From Megalobrama amblycephala (taxonomy: Eukaryota > Chordata > Actinopteri > Cypriniformes > Xenocyprididae), in contig NC_063054.1 in the NCBI RefSeq assembly GCF_018812025.1, positions 39,877,396 through 39,941,395 of the forward strand: 64,000 nucleotides of DNA, given 5' to 3'. The notes beneath the pieces were generated by a model, which worked only from the letters and a program-made list of their open reading frames with translations, made no database searches and had not been told where the DNA came from. Below are positions 47,291 to 58,902 of the stretch, piece by piece (position 1 is the first letter of the stretch; each line of letters begins with the position of its first letter). The position numbers were made by a program, and so were the translations under genes.

Positions 47291-48135
47291 TGAAAAATCT
47301 TGTGATTCTAATTGCTAGTCCGGGTTTGGTTGAAGGCTACAGTTTGTCCGGTCAGAACAAGGATGTCTCACTCAGATTATAATCCAAATCTTGGTTTATT
47401 ACATGTGCATAGATGTGTGGTTCTGTGAATACAAAATACAAATATAAATATGGATATAAACATATATAAAACAAACACAATATTAATAAGGCTTACTTAA
47501 TAAAATACTGATCAATAATGGAAAAAATATAACACTATTACAATATCTATTATGAAATACTTGAATAAATGGAGTTTGTGTTCAATACAATGCAAACTGT
47601 GTGTGTGCGCTAACACTGGGCATGAGCTGTGCACGTGAACATGGCTGCTGCTGCCCGTGCAAACTAAGATGTAAACAAATTAGGAGCGCATGCGCGCTAC
47701 CTGAAATGCGACCATGCATATGAATTTATAAGTTACAAATATAACTAATACTGACAGCGAATGGCATATATAAATATGGAATGTCAGTAACGTCATAGCA
47801 GCAGAACATAATCAAGTAATCAGACAATTTAAACACCTATACAGGCTAAACAGCGTTTATCTTAACATGCGCTGAGAATGCTCCGTAATGATTACTTACA
47901 GTGTGATGCACGCACACGCACAATCAATAAAAACCTCCTCCGATTTGGATTATAACTATTTACTTTAAACTACAACTATATACAATATTCAGCCGATCTC
48001 CTTTTCCCATTATCAACCACCTGATCTCTTCTCCGTCACTTCGCGAACTCTGGTGGAAGTTTTGGAATAGTCCATTTCGCGCTGAATGACAGGGTGACTG
48101 GGAGAGTCCATTTATCAAAGGGGACACTTTCTACA
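47291..48135 (-). repeat. BEL 5' LTR
   Basis: 845 bp, the same as the 3' LTR except that one A is missing in CTGGTGGAA(A)GTTTTGG near 48055. It would hold the promoter for the minus-strand transcript. Confidence 0.92.
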
Positions 48136-48140
48136 GTTTC

Positions 48141-48184
48141 GGACGGCACTACAAATGGCTGTCGCCTCAAATAATGCCCTATTT
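48141..48184. other. spacer between BEL and L1, with L1 target duplication
   Basis: The short spacer GGACGGCACTACAAATGGC leads to CAAATAATGCCCTATTT (48168-48184), which is repeated at 54172-54188. Without BEL and L1 the DNA would read on from 40691 to 54189. Confidence 0.8.
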
Positions 48185-48450
48185 TTTTTTTGATCAAGGT
48201 CTTCTTTTATTTTCAAAGATAACAAACAAAAGATAAACAATATTCACATGAAATAGTCAAGTCTAGTTCCTGTAACATACAAACAACCCAAACAGCTCCC
48301 CTATGCCCCCACCCACATGTACTGGACCCAAACAAATTACCATGCAACCAGACATACTCAGATATGAGTCTGCAGATTCATACATATATAATTCAAATAT
48401 CTAAATAAAATAAAATGACATCATCAATAAATAATAATAATAATAATAAA

Positions 48451-48492
<42 letters not shown>

Positions 48493-48523
48493 CATACACA
48501 TATGCATTGCACACACAATTGGG

Positions 48524-51500
48524 TTACATAGACATGTTAATAGCTGCCGTGCCTTCTACAAAGGAGATAAAAGGCTGCCAGATTGTATAGAATTTTCTAG
48601 TGGACCCTCTTACAGTGTATCTAATTTTTTCTAAGTGAACATAACTCATAACCTCCCTAATCCATTGGCCATATGTTGGGGGGAGAGCATCTTTCCATTT
48701 GAAAAGAATAAGCCTCCTAGCCAACAAAGAGCAGAAGGCCATCATATTTAGGTGGCGCCCAGAAAAGGTGGCATCTACCGGAGCCACACCAAACAATGAA
48801 ATCAAAGGAGATGGTTGTATTGTTCTTCCACATATTTCAGAGAATGCCTCAAAGATGGACTGCCAAAAATTATGCAGCTTAGGGCACAACCAAAACATGT
48901 GTAATAGTGTGGCAGGAGCCTGTCTGCACCGATCACACGTAGGATCAATACTCGTTTTAATTCTAGACAATCTATCCTTGGTCCAGTGAAGACGGTGCAC
49001 TATTTTAAATTGAACCACAGCATGTCTGAGGCATATAGAGGAAGAATAGATATGCTGTATAATTTTTTGCCAGGTTTCTTCTGAAATCGCTTCATTTAGG
49101 TCTGTTTCCCATTTAATTCTTAGGCAATCGAGACTATTTCAAGTTATACGTATTGAGCAATGTATAAATTCTGCCTATTACTTGTTTTATGTTAACTTTA
49201 CATTTTAAAATTGTTTCAAGCAGAGATTCAGAAGGCCTCAAAGGAAAACAGTCAGAATTAGAGGCCACGAAACCTCTAAGCTGCAGATACCTGAAGAAAT
49301 GCGATTTATGGAGACCATACTTCTGTTGCAATTGTATAAAGCTGGCAAATCTATTCCTAATGTAGAGGTCAGATAATGTACCTATCCCATTTCCTGCCCA
49401 AACACTAAAAGCTTCATCCATCATTGATGGGACAAACATATGATTCTTTATCAATGGTGCATCAAGTGAGAGATCAGTGAGATTAAAGGTCCTTCTAAAC
49501 TGATTCCATGTTTTAACTGAATGGATAACAAATGGATTATTGGTGAAGGCTGAGAGAAGGCTGTTTAAAAGGTAGTTTGGAACATAATAAAGCTGCTGGG
49601 GAGGTAGATCCAATGGATGTCCTCTCCAGCACCATCCAATCAGTACTATTGACATCCGTGAAATCATTTCTCAGCCAATACAGCAGTGCTCTTATATTAG
49701 CAGCCCAATGATAATACATAAAATTTGGAAGTGCCATACCACCCATTGCACGGGGCCTCTGTAATATATTTTTATTAATCCTGGGCTGCCTTTTATGCCA
49801 TATAAAGGATGTAATCTGACTGTTTAAACTGGAAAAAAAAGATTTTGTTAGATAGAGAGGAAGAGATTGAAACAAATATAAAAACTTAGGGAGAATATTC
49901 ATCTTAATCGTATTGATCCTCCCTCCTAAGGAGAGAGGCAGAGGGTCCCAACGCTCAAGGTCTTGTTTAAGGCTGCTTAAGAGGGGATGATAATTAGCCT
50001 TTAAAAGATCCTTGTGGTCATGTGTGACCCATATACCTAAATATTTAATTTTTTTAGGACTAAATTTAAAAGGGATTGTCCCAAGATATGATCTATCTAC
50101 AGAAGAAATAGGCATAAGTTCACTTTTCTGAAAGTTGACTTTATAGCCAGATATTTTTCCGAACTTTGTGAGTAGACTCGATAAGTTCAGGAAGACTGGA
50201 GAGGGGATCCGATATGAATAATAACATGTCATCTGCATAAAGTAACACTTTATGCTCTGAACCCGCCCGGTGTATCCCCTTGATGGTGGGGCACTGCTTC
50301 AGGGCTAATGCGAGTGGCTCAAGTGCAACGGCAAACAAAAGTGGTGAAAGAGGACACCCCTGCCTCGTGCCCCGCTTCAGTTCAAAGTAGGTGGATAAGG
50401 TTATTATTGGTGCGAATCGCAGCCACTGGGAGCGTGAACAGGAGTCTGATCCAGGAGATGAATTTAGGGCCAAAATGAAACGCTTCTAAAGTCTTGAAAA
50501 GATAGTCCCACTCCACCCTATCGAATGCTTTTTCAGCGTTGAGGGATAACATCACTTCAATATTGCCAGGATCGTGTGGAGTGGGACAATATAGGATATT
50601 AAATAGACGCCTGATATTGAAAAATGAATAACGATTTTTTATAAATCCTGTCTGATCAGACGAAATAATAGAGGGGATAATATTTTCAAGACGACGCGCC
50701 AAAATCTTGGCAAGAATCTTTGCGTCTGTATTCAGCAACGAAATAGGGCGGTACGAACCACAATTGAGGGGATTCTTATCCTTTTTAATTAATAGAGAGA
50801 TTACTGCTTGACGCGTGGTTGGGGGCAAGGAGTTGTTGGCTAAAGATTCTTGATATACTAACAATAACAGAGGAGATAGCTCTTCAGAAAACTTTTTGAA
50901 AAATTCGGTTGAGAAGCCATCTGGCCCTGGAGATTTGCCACTTTGCAAGGCACCGATTGCTGACACTATCTCCTTAACTGAGAGATCCCTTTCTAGTTCA
51001 GCTGAGAATTCTACACTTACAGAAGGCATTTTTAGGAATCTAAAAAAGTCTTCTAGGAGAACAGGATTGTTGGGCCCATCTGAAGTATATAATAATTGGT
51101 AGAATTTTCTGAAACAGGAATTTATCTTCTCATTATCAGTGCATTTTAGACCACATTCATCATTAATTTCAGGAATTGTTTGATTTGCAGTTCTTTGGCG
51201 CAACTGGTGAGCAAGTGCTCGGCCGGACTTTTCCCCATGTTCATAATGACCATGTTTTGATTTGGAAATAAGGTATTCAGCATGTCTGGTAGACAGGAGA
51301 TCAAACTCTGTCTGTAATGACAAGCGTTTCTTAATTACATCTGCTGAAGGGGTATAACCATGCAGCCTGTCTAACTCTAATATCTCATCTGATAATTTTT
51401 TAATACGTTCAGTGTTGGCCCTTCTTTTATTTGCACAGTATGAAATAATTTGACCCCTTAAATATGCCTTTAGCGACTCCCAAATAGTAGATGACGACAT

Positions 51501-52370
51501 CCCTGGGGTTTGGTTGATGTCGAGAAACACTTTAATTTCAGATGATATGAACTTAGTAAATTCATCTTCTGACAGAAGCAGAGGATTAAACCGCCATGCA
51601 CGATATGTAGATTGTGTATCAGGAATGTACATTTTCATGATTAAGGGACCATGATCCGAGATGACCATAGCCCCGTAATCACACTCTTTCGTGAGATGCA
51701 GAATTCTTTTGTCCAGGAAAAAGTAATCAATACGTGAATACGCCTTATGCACCGGGGAAAAGTATGAGTACGCCCTAGAGGTGGGGTTACGAAACCGCCA
51801 CACATCCGCTACACCATAGGTCTTCAGGAAGAGCTGAATAGTGTGAGCTGACTTCGTCAGGGATGTCCTCTTAGAAATACTCCTATCTAAAAGAGGAGAA
51901 AGTACACAATTAATGTCACCACCGAGTATAAGATGATGTGATGACAGGTCTGGTAGATGAGAAAAAAAATTTGTGAAGAATGTAGAGTCATCCCAGTTCG
52001 GGGCATAAATACAGGCTAAAATAACTGGGAGCGAGTATAATTTTCCTGCCACAATGACATATCGCCCTGCGGAGTCAGATTGCACATGAGATACCGTGAA
52101 CTGTACTTTTTTACTTATCATAATAGCAACACCCCTAGCCTTTGAGCAAAAATTTGATTGATACACCTGGCCCGCCCATCCCCTAACCAAGCGAGAACTA
52201 TCACAAGCACGTATATGGGTCTCTTGTAAGAATGCAATATCTGCACTGAGCTGTTTTAAGTGCGAGAATACTTTTTTCAATTTCACCGGATGATTAAGTG
52301 ATTTGACATTCCAGCTTATGAAGTTAACAGGGCAACCATCATAACCTCTTGTATTATTTATATTGGCCAT
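48524..52370 (-). pseudogene. L1 ORF2: endonuclease and reverse transcriptase, broken
   Basis: ORF2 likely starts at MANINNTRGYDG (52370); the same frame is open further upstream to 52466 but without an ATG. The APE endonuclease is visible: FISWNVKSLNH, FLQETHI, CIYAPNWDD, GGDINCV and VISDHGPL. The reverse transcriptase shows GKSPGPDGFSTEFFKKF, YRPISLLNTDAK and KRGTRQGCPLSPLLFAV, and the box LLYADDMLLF. In motif A the expected Asp is Asn (SLNAEKAFDRV, AAC). Frame breaks occur near 50420, 50190, 49600 and 49130. The C-terminus has a Cys-x2-Cys-x8-His-x4-Cys knuckle (CDRCRQAPATLLHMFWLC). The product would nick target DNA and prime reverse transcription. Confidence 0.9.
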
Positions 52371-53072
52371 ATTGTGTATACAGAGAGGTGAGCACCATAT
52401 ATGAAACCCAAAGACACAAGAACATAAAAAACAAACGTACACAAAAATAAAATAAAAGTCTGGCAAAGTAGCACCAGTTCGTAGATCGGTCCAGTAGTCC
52501 CACCCTCCCCCCTCCCCTCCTCATCACCCAAATGAACAAGGTGATCACAACAACCCTCAGAAAAAAATCCACACATTAAGTGCTTGTGGTTGGGAACGCT
52601 AAAGCCAAGCACTCGGGCTCCCGTCGAGCCTCCAACAAAAATAAAATAGAGATGGTAAAGTGTAGAGTAAAACAATTCAGTACCATGCTCGGTAAACTTA
52701 TATATAAAATATATTTATCACACTGAGTATCAAGACTAAACTGAGTTAACTTCCTTAAATAACATTAAATCAGGTGTAATGACTCTTTACAGAAAGCCAT
52801 CTATGACTGACATAATTAACCTAAAAAAATGATCAGGAACAGAGGCAACGTGCCTTTCATTTCAGCTTGGGCTAAACCAAGCTGAACCAAAAAAGATAGT
52901 ATGTCAGTCTAAGGGCACATAGTTCAAGGTGGTCAACATTGGGACAGTATACAGAGAAAAGTAAACATTGTGTTGTGAATTTGTACCTCATGACATCTGG
53001 CACAGTAATATACACATGATTACCGTACCCGCAGAACGTCAGAGGTATTATGCTCAGTTGAAAATATCAGTC
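52371..53072 (-). other. L1 inter-ORF spacer
   Basis: About 700 bp between ORF1 and ORF2 of the L1 element, without a conserved frame. Confidence 0.5.
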
Positions 53073-54040
53073 TCATGAACATTCTGCGGCCTCCGTGGAA
53101 GGGAGAATATTCTTCTTGACATAAGTCATAGCTTTGTCCGGGTCAGTAAACTCCCTGTCCTCCCCTCTGTACGTGACCCGAAAACGCGCTGGAAACAAAA
53201 TCCCGTACCGGACTCCCTGTCGGTCGCGAAGCAGTTTCCTCACCTCTGTGAATGCAGCCCGAGCTTTAGCCACAGTTGCCGTGTAGTCCGGGAAGATGGT
53301 AATTGGTTCCCCGTTAAAAAACGGAGCGGACCCCGGGTGCGAGCGCATCGTAGTACCTGGACACAATCTTGGTAATAATGAAGCTTAGCAACGATGGCGC
53401 GAGGTTTTCCGCCCGGCTTCTTCGGCCCTAAGCTCCGGTGCGAGCGGTCGATTAACGGCTCTTTATCCAACTGTAGCACTTCAGATAACAACTTTGATAC
53501 AGAGGTTGTAGTACTGGAGTCAGGAGTTTCGGGTACACCAATGATTCTTATGTTACATCTCCTCATCCGCCCTTCCATATCCTCACACTTCGATTTCAGT
53601 TCTGCCATTTCTGCCTTCATCTCACTCACAGAATTTTGTAAAGCAGCCACTTCATCTGACCAAGCTGATAGCCCCCCCTCTACCTCCTTGATGCTAACTT
53701 TCACCTGGTCGATCTCAGACTTCAGCGCCGCGGTGTTATTAATTATCTCCGTTTTCACCTCCTTCAGCTCATTCTTGAGCATTTCGAAGTCGTCAGCGAG
53801 AGCATTTTTCAGCTCTGACTTTATCACCGCTGAGATGTCCGCTTTCAGAGAGAGAAGGATTTCTGATTTCAATACTTCTACGTCCATCTCACGCGGCGCA
53901 GGTGAGGGCGGGGTCGCTTTAGCTGGGCTCTTGGCAGCACTCTGGTCCGAGGAGGTATTGGGCCTTGTTTTGGAGGTTTCAGTATCCTTAAATTTCTTCA
54001 GCCTCGTGTCCATCAGGGCCCCGCCGTGGATTTGTTCCAA
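53073..54040 (-). pseudogene. L1 ORF1 (RNA-binding chaperone), one frameshift
   Basis: The frame starts MEQIHGGALMDTRLKKF; a long coiled coil follows (LKNELKEVKTEIINNTAALK and beyond), then the RRM-like part (MRRCNIRIIGVPE) and the C-terminal domain. A T run of six near 53322 breaks the frame; the rest (NGEPITIFPDYTATVAKAR to YVKKNILPS) continues in another frame to 53073. This is the trimeric nucleic-acid chaperone of L1. The open 276-codon frame on the opposite strand is a shadow. Confidence 0.85.
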
Positions 54041-54284
54041 TATCCGATGTAGTTCAGTAATAGTTCACTGTTTTACGGAAAGGAATACACCTTACATTTT
54101 AGTTAAAATAAAGGTTCAATGGGAGCTCGCGTCAAACACAGCCTCACTCCATTGCGGCCAAACCACGCCCCCAAATAATGCCCTATTTGAGGTTATAGGG
54201 GGCGATTTCGGATTCAGCCCTTGATTACAGCAGAGAATTCAAACTACACACGGTGCGCGAGAGAGAGCGGTTTCTGCATTTCAG

Positions 54285-54941
54285 GTTGGCGTCTTGGTAG
54301 CACGTGCTGCGTTCATAAGCGAAATTCCAGAATCCGTATCTTATAACGGAAACATTTTAGAAATGCAGACATGCTATCTGGAAGATGCAACTGGAAAAAT
54401 TAAAGCACAACTGTGGGATACCCATATCGGTGCCATTCAACTGGGTAAGACATACAGGCTCTCAAATCTTTCTACCAGAGAGTTCAGGGACCATGTTTAT
54501 GTCACCACCACCAGGCAGAATGAGGTGCAAGTGGCTGCTTTGGAAGGCTCGAGAGCACTCATCCTAGTCCAACATCGCGTTGATGCCCTGTCCGGGACGG
54601 TGAAAAGGATAAGATTTTGCGGCGATGTGGTCATTGCAAATGTTGGCAACTGAGCTTTAAAGTCAAGTCCAAGAACCATCGCTGCGAGAGATGCAACATG
54701 CTCCAAAGATCGTCTACTTACGAACAAACTGCATCAGCCAGTTTCTGCGTCTTTGCAGACGCCGAAGAGCGAAATGTCACTGTGTCCAATTCGGTCTTAA
54801 AGAGGTATCTTGAATCCGAAGGCGTGATGCATCTATTACATGACTCTGAAGATGTCGAAGAACACATTCTTGACTCAGTCTTATACATTTCAAATGCAAG
54901 ACGACTCCGTCGTTGCAATGATGAAAGTCGAGTGTTCTGAA
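54285..54941 (+). pseudogene. OB-fold (RPA-like) plus zinc-ribbon protein, one frameshift
   Basis: An acceptor (tgcatttcag) precedes VGVLVARAAFISEIPESVS, followed by an OB-fold-like stretch (CYLEDATGKIKAQLWDTHIG, LGKTYRLSNLSTREFRDHV) like the single-strand DNA-binding domains of RPA1. After a frameshift near 54610-54650 a zinc ribbon (CGHCKCWQL...HRCERC) and a further OB-like segment (VTVSNSVLKRYLES) follow, to a stop at 54941. The order OB, zinc ribbon is that of the RPA1 C-terminus. Such proteins occur in some transposons; a host gene fragment is also possible. Confidence 0.5.
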
Positions 54942-55496
54942 AAAAGCTAAAGTTTAACTAAATATAAACTAAATCGTACTTGCTTTTACTTCTATTGCTT
55001 TGATATAAGATGTATTTGAGTTTGTTTAAATTTGACTAAACTTGTTTCTATATCTTGATTGTTTGCTGGATTCAAAAGGCTATTTTTTTTGTTCATGGAT
55101 GCTAATAAATGAAATAGAAATTAATATCTGTTTCTTTGTCAATAATTTTACAGAAGTGTACTTAACTGCAAGTGTTTTTATTGTATGGTGTAGGTTAGTT
55201 TAAAAAAAAACTTGTTTTATTAAATGTGCTTTATTTCAAAAACTTGTAAAAAAAAAATTAGTTTTCATTTGTTAAATTAGAACAATATATTAAATTCAAA
55301 TGATGTAGCAATTCATTAGATTATTTAACTTTAAGATTATTGACATTTTTTAGAACTTATATTTTTACAAAATAGGTAAGCCTAGTGTTCAATTTATATT
55401 CGTGCATATCAATGTCAACGTGTATGAAACAGCTAAAACAATGGACTAGGTGCACAAGATGGCGTCATTACTGTATATTCTTATGTTTGCCTCATA
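54942..55496. other. no gene recognised
   Basis: AT-rich sequence with AATAAA-like motifs near 55105. It may be the 3' untranslated region of the preceding frame. Confidence 0.35.
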
Positions 55497-55501
55497 CAAA
55501 C

Positions 55502-56004
55502 TGTAACAATGGGAGACTCAGGCTGGAGATCCAAGTGCAGCGTTTTATTTACAGTGAGAATGGTCGTACAGGCAGAGTCAATCAGGAACAAACAGGAGCA
55601 GCAAAGGACAGGCAGGGTTGTAGTCAGGGTACAGGCGGTAGGTCAAAAGGCAGGCAGATATCACTCACAGAACAGTATACGAGGCAAGGATCAGGACAGG
55701 CAGCAACGGGTCAATAAACAGGAAACAGGCAGGATCGGTAACAATAAACAGGCAGGCAATAAACACAGGGAAACGCTCGGAAATGTCACACAGGGTAAAC
55801 AAGACTTCGCGATTAGATGGTGTGAGTGAGAGTCCTTTTATAGTCCAGGTAACAAGCTGCAGCTGGGTGTGGTGATTAGTGAGGAGTGTGTGCATGGCTG
55901 TATGTGGCGACAGGTGATTGGTGTGGAGTGAACATGTGACTGACAGGGAGAATTGTGGGACGTGTAGTCCGGGGGAGTGACAGGAACAGACGGTGATCGT
56001 TACA
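55502..56004 (-). mobile_element. solo LTR, 503 bp (Gypsy-like)
   Basis: The insertion reads TGTAACAATGG...GATCGTTACA and is flanked by a perfect 5-bp duplication, CAAAC (55497-55501 and 56005-56009). On the minus strand GGACTATAAAAGGACTC (near 55847-55831) is a good TATA box, so that is the LTR's sense strand. Ends TGTAAC/GTTACA and 5-bp duplication fit Gypsy-type LTRs. Confidence 0.8.
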
Positions 56005-56302
56005 CAAACATTTCCAGGTCTTTTAGAAACTAGTGGAGCCTGCAGTCAACACCAATATGGTGCGGGTCACCAACACCAAGGCTGCCTCTGCCAGCAGCTC
56101 TGAGATTTCTCAACCAACAACGGTGTGCACGTGTACAACAATTATAATGCATTATCAGTGTTTGAAGAAGTACTTTAAAAGTATATTTTACGAATATTTA
56201 ATGAAAGTAGTAATTCTACAGTGTAGAAACACTAGTGGTGGAGGAAGTATTCAAGTACTAATACCACCATACTCTTACTGCATTGAATATGTTTTTTTTA
56301 AA

Positions 56303-56370
56303 GGGTTAGTTCACTCAAATGAAATTTCTGTCATTAATTACTCACCCTCATGTCATTTCACACCTGTAAG
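56303..56370. mobile_element. fragment of common fish MITE
   Basis: AAAGGGTTAGTTCACTCAAAT followed by TCTGTCATTAATTACTCACC is a phrase I recognise from a very frequent zebrafish-type repeat. Only about 70 bp is left. Confidence 0.5.
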
Positions 56371-56488
56371 TAAAAGTAAATAAGTATAATCAGAAAAATT
56401 TACTTTATGTATTAAATAGTACTTGTGTAGTAAATGTAAATGTATAAATAGTAAAAAACAATGGTGTAATAGTTAGTTTTTTCCACAG

Positions 56489-57228
56489 AAACTTCAACCC
56501 ATAGATGAGCTCCTGTTGTTCCTCATGCATCTGTCAGTGGGTCTGCCTCTCAGGGATCTAGCAGAACGGTTTGACATTCGAAATTAATACACAGCCAGCA
56601 GGATTATTGCCACCTGGACTCACTTCCTATTCAACCTGCTTGGAAGCTAACGTCTGTGGATCCCACGTGAAACTGTCAAAACTCATCTTCCACCAGAGTT
56701 TTCAGCTTTTCCTGATACACAAGTGGTGCTTGACTGCACTGAAATATTCTGCCAGACTCCATCCTCTCTCCTGTTGCAGAGTGAGGTATTTTCCACGTAC
56801 AAATCTCATGCTACATTCAAGGCCATGATCGGCATGGCCATTACATTCGTATCTGGTCTGTATGCTGGCTCCATGAGTGACCATAGATCTTCAAGCTGTC
56901 TGGCATCGCAAACCTACTCACACCGGACATGGCAATCATGATGGACAAAGGGTTCCTTGTGGACAATCTGGCTCCATGCAAGGTTTACCAGCCTGCCTTT
57001 CTCCCAAGAAACACCCAAATGAATAGAGAGGATGTCAGGCAGACTCAATCCATTGCACATCTTAGGGTCCATGTGGAGAGGTGCATCAGGAGGGTGAAAG
57101 AGAACAAACTTTTTGACAGAGACATACCACTTTCTGTGCGTGGAAGCATTGAGGAGCTACTCAGTGTGGCTTGCTTCCTGGTCAACTACCAGTATGGACC
57201 ACTGGTAAAAGCACGGGCAACTCAGTGA
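56489..57228 (+). pseudogene. Harbinger/ISL2EU-like transposase (DDE_Tnp_4), broken
   Basis: An acceptor (tttccacag) opens KLQPIDELLLFLMHLSVGLP, a helix-turn-helix (HTH_Tnp_4-like) segment. The catalytic core shows VVLDCTEIF (D), IMMDKGFLVD (D) and HVERCIRRVKENKLF (E). In-frame TAA codons occur near 56584 and 56648, both explainable by CAA to TAA. A small deletion near GMAITFVSG and a frameshift near 56880 break it further. The last part (56929-57228) is open. THAP and upstream exons of this gene were not found next to it. Confidence 0.75.
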
Positions 57229-57916
57229 TTAACTCTGGACTCATGTATTGACATTTCACTTTTTGCTTATATGGATTAAAATTGATCAAAAAAGTGTCAT
57301 TTTAGAGGTCGATACATCGCTGCATCTGTAGCTACATGCACACATTCTGTTTGATAATGTAAAGAAATGTTCTGCATGTGAATGTGTAACCTAAGCCGGG
57401 TGAGAGTGTGGCTTTGAGCTGGTAAAAACCAGAGGCTGCACCAGGACAAACATTCTCCATCTTATCCCATGTCCAGATACAGGTTATTCCCCTGAATACC
57501 TATGATCTGATGCAGTTGGAATAGGAGCAGCTACGATTTATGTCAGAGCTCTTCAAAAAGATCTCAATAAGTGTTTAAACAATTTCTATAAAACGACAAT
57601 TGAACAGTTTCATGAATGTATGATATTTTGCAGAACACCCAAGTGCTTCTTTTCATACAGCTGTGCTCAGAGATTGAGTTAGTGACCAATAATTAGATTC
57701 ATGTTATTGCTGATTACCAGTAAATGTGGGATGTGGGCAATATTATAAATGATAATATTATTTTGGGGAGTAGGGAACAATTGTATCCTTTAGGCCACAG
57801 ACAGCAAGAGAGGAAGTAAATGATGAATTATCATTTTTGGCTGAATAGTCCCTTTAACACTATCACTGCAGATTTGTAGTACTGAAGCCTTTGTAAGTTG
57901 TGAATGTTTTTGGCAG
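57229..57916. other. no gene recognised
   Basis: AT-rich sequence that may be the 3' part of the preceding transposon. I found no matching terminal repeats. Confidence 0.35.
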
Positions 57917-58023
57917 GTTGCTGTAGGACAAGTATCTGGAAATGGGCCGCCAGTGGTCTGTTTGTATTACAGCAAGACTGATCCATTACCAGAGATACAA
58001 GAGCATGTTGATCACTGTGAACT
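57917..58023 (+). CDS. possible isolated exon, UBZ-like Cys/His end
   Basis: Bounded by an acceptor (tttttggcag) and a donor (gaact/gtaagt), the frame reads VAVGQVSGNGPPVVCLYYSK and ends LPEIQEHVDHCEL. The end resembles the I..HV..C end of a small ubiquitin-binding zinc finger. No neighbouring exons could be recognised. Confidence 0.3.
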
Positions 58024-58604
58024 GTAAGTTTATTTCTTTGGCTTTTCAGGATTTACTATATCAATTTCTGAAATCTCCAATTTACTTCAAAGGTCCTTTT
58101 AACACAGTATTAATATAATCTGATCACAAGTCTTTTAAAACTCCACTTACAGATATTTTTAGTCCTTGATTATGATTGGCATTGGAAGACTGTGAAAATA
58201 CTCTTTAAACCTTTATCTGTGACCTTATTACATCAGTATTGAGGTCGCAGGTATATGTGCGCCACTGCAACTTTTGATGTTGCTTGGAAAACATTCTGTT
58301 GAACATTGCTGTAGAACTACATTGCTTGGCAAAATAATTATTTAGGATTTTTTTTTATTTATTTTTTTTTTGCTGCATGTTTCTTTCATGAAATGTTTCC
58401 AGGTACATGCAGTAACTCTGCTTCTTGCTATGCCTAACATCACACTTAGCTGTTCTAACCACTGCTTTTTGGGGATTGTTGCTTCACTAAACTGTAAGCT
58501 GTATATGTTGAAACAAACGGGTGGGTGATCTTAGGTAAAATACACAAAGACTGACCATGTTGCATTTACAAATTAACCAGGAACACAACTAGCAGTCCCA
58601 CTAC
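58024..58604. other. no gene recognised
   Basis: AT-rich sequence with a T run near 58350-58370. No motif-bearing frames. Confidence 0.35.
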
Positions 58605-58902
58605 TTTGTATGGGTCAAAATTATCTATTTTTCTTTTAGGCCAAAAATCATTAGGATATTAATTAAAGATCATGTTCCATGAAGATATTTTGTAAATTTC
58701 CTACCATAAATATATTAAAAATGTATTTCTGTGAGTGGATATGCATTGCTAAAGACTTCATTTGGACAACTTTTCTGCATCCTCAGATTCCAGATTTTCA
58801 AATATTTGTATCTCGGACAAATATTGTCCAATCCTAACAAACCATCAATGGAGCGCTTTAGTCAGCTTTCATGACTGGTTTTGTGGTCCAGGGCCACATA
58901 TG
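58605..58902. mobile_element. common zebrafish-type interspersed element
   Basis: The stretch runs from TATGGGTCAAAATTATC to GACTGGTTTTGTGGTCCAGG with the inner phrase CATGTTCCATGAAGATATTT. I recognise it as a very common cyprinid repeat with GACCACAAAACCAGTC-type ends. Fragments of the same end occur near 18405 and 61615. Confidence 0.55.

Larger units (their letters stand above)
40697..48135 (-). mobile_element. BEL/Pao LTR retrotransposon, full length
   Basis: Two LTRs of 846 and 845 bp bound a 5.7-kb interior with gag and pol in BEL/Pao order (gag, protease, reverse transcriptase, RNase H, integrase) on the minus strand. A perfect 5-bp duplication, GTTTC, flanks the element (40692-40696 and 48136-48140). 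A tRNA-Tyr primer site adjoins the 5' LTR. By eye the LTRs differ by one base in an A run, so the insertion is young. The coding frames are nonetheless interrupted at three places. Confidence 0.93.
48185..54171 (-). mobile_element. L1-type LINE, full length
   Basis: The element has a 5' region starting GGGGGCGTGGTTTGGCCGCA on the minus strand, ORF1, a ~0.7-kb spacer, ORF2 and a short A tail (T run at 48184-48191 on the plus strand). A 17-bp target duplication, CAAATAATGCCCTATTT, flanks it. The 3' untranslated region carries (TA)n at 48457-48490. Both ORFs have frameshifts and the reverse transcriptase lacks a catalytic Asp, so this copy is inactive. Confidence 0.9.

Noticed and set aside
53394..54224. 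276-codon open frame on the plus strand
   Set aside because: It is antisense to L1 ORF1, whose coiled coil and motifs are clear on the minus strand.
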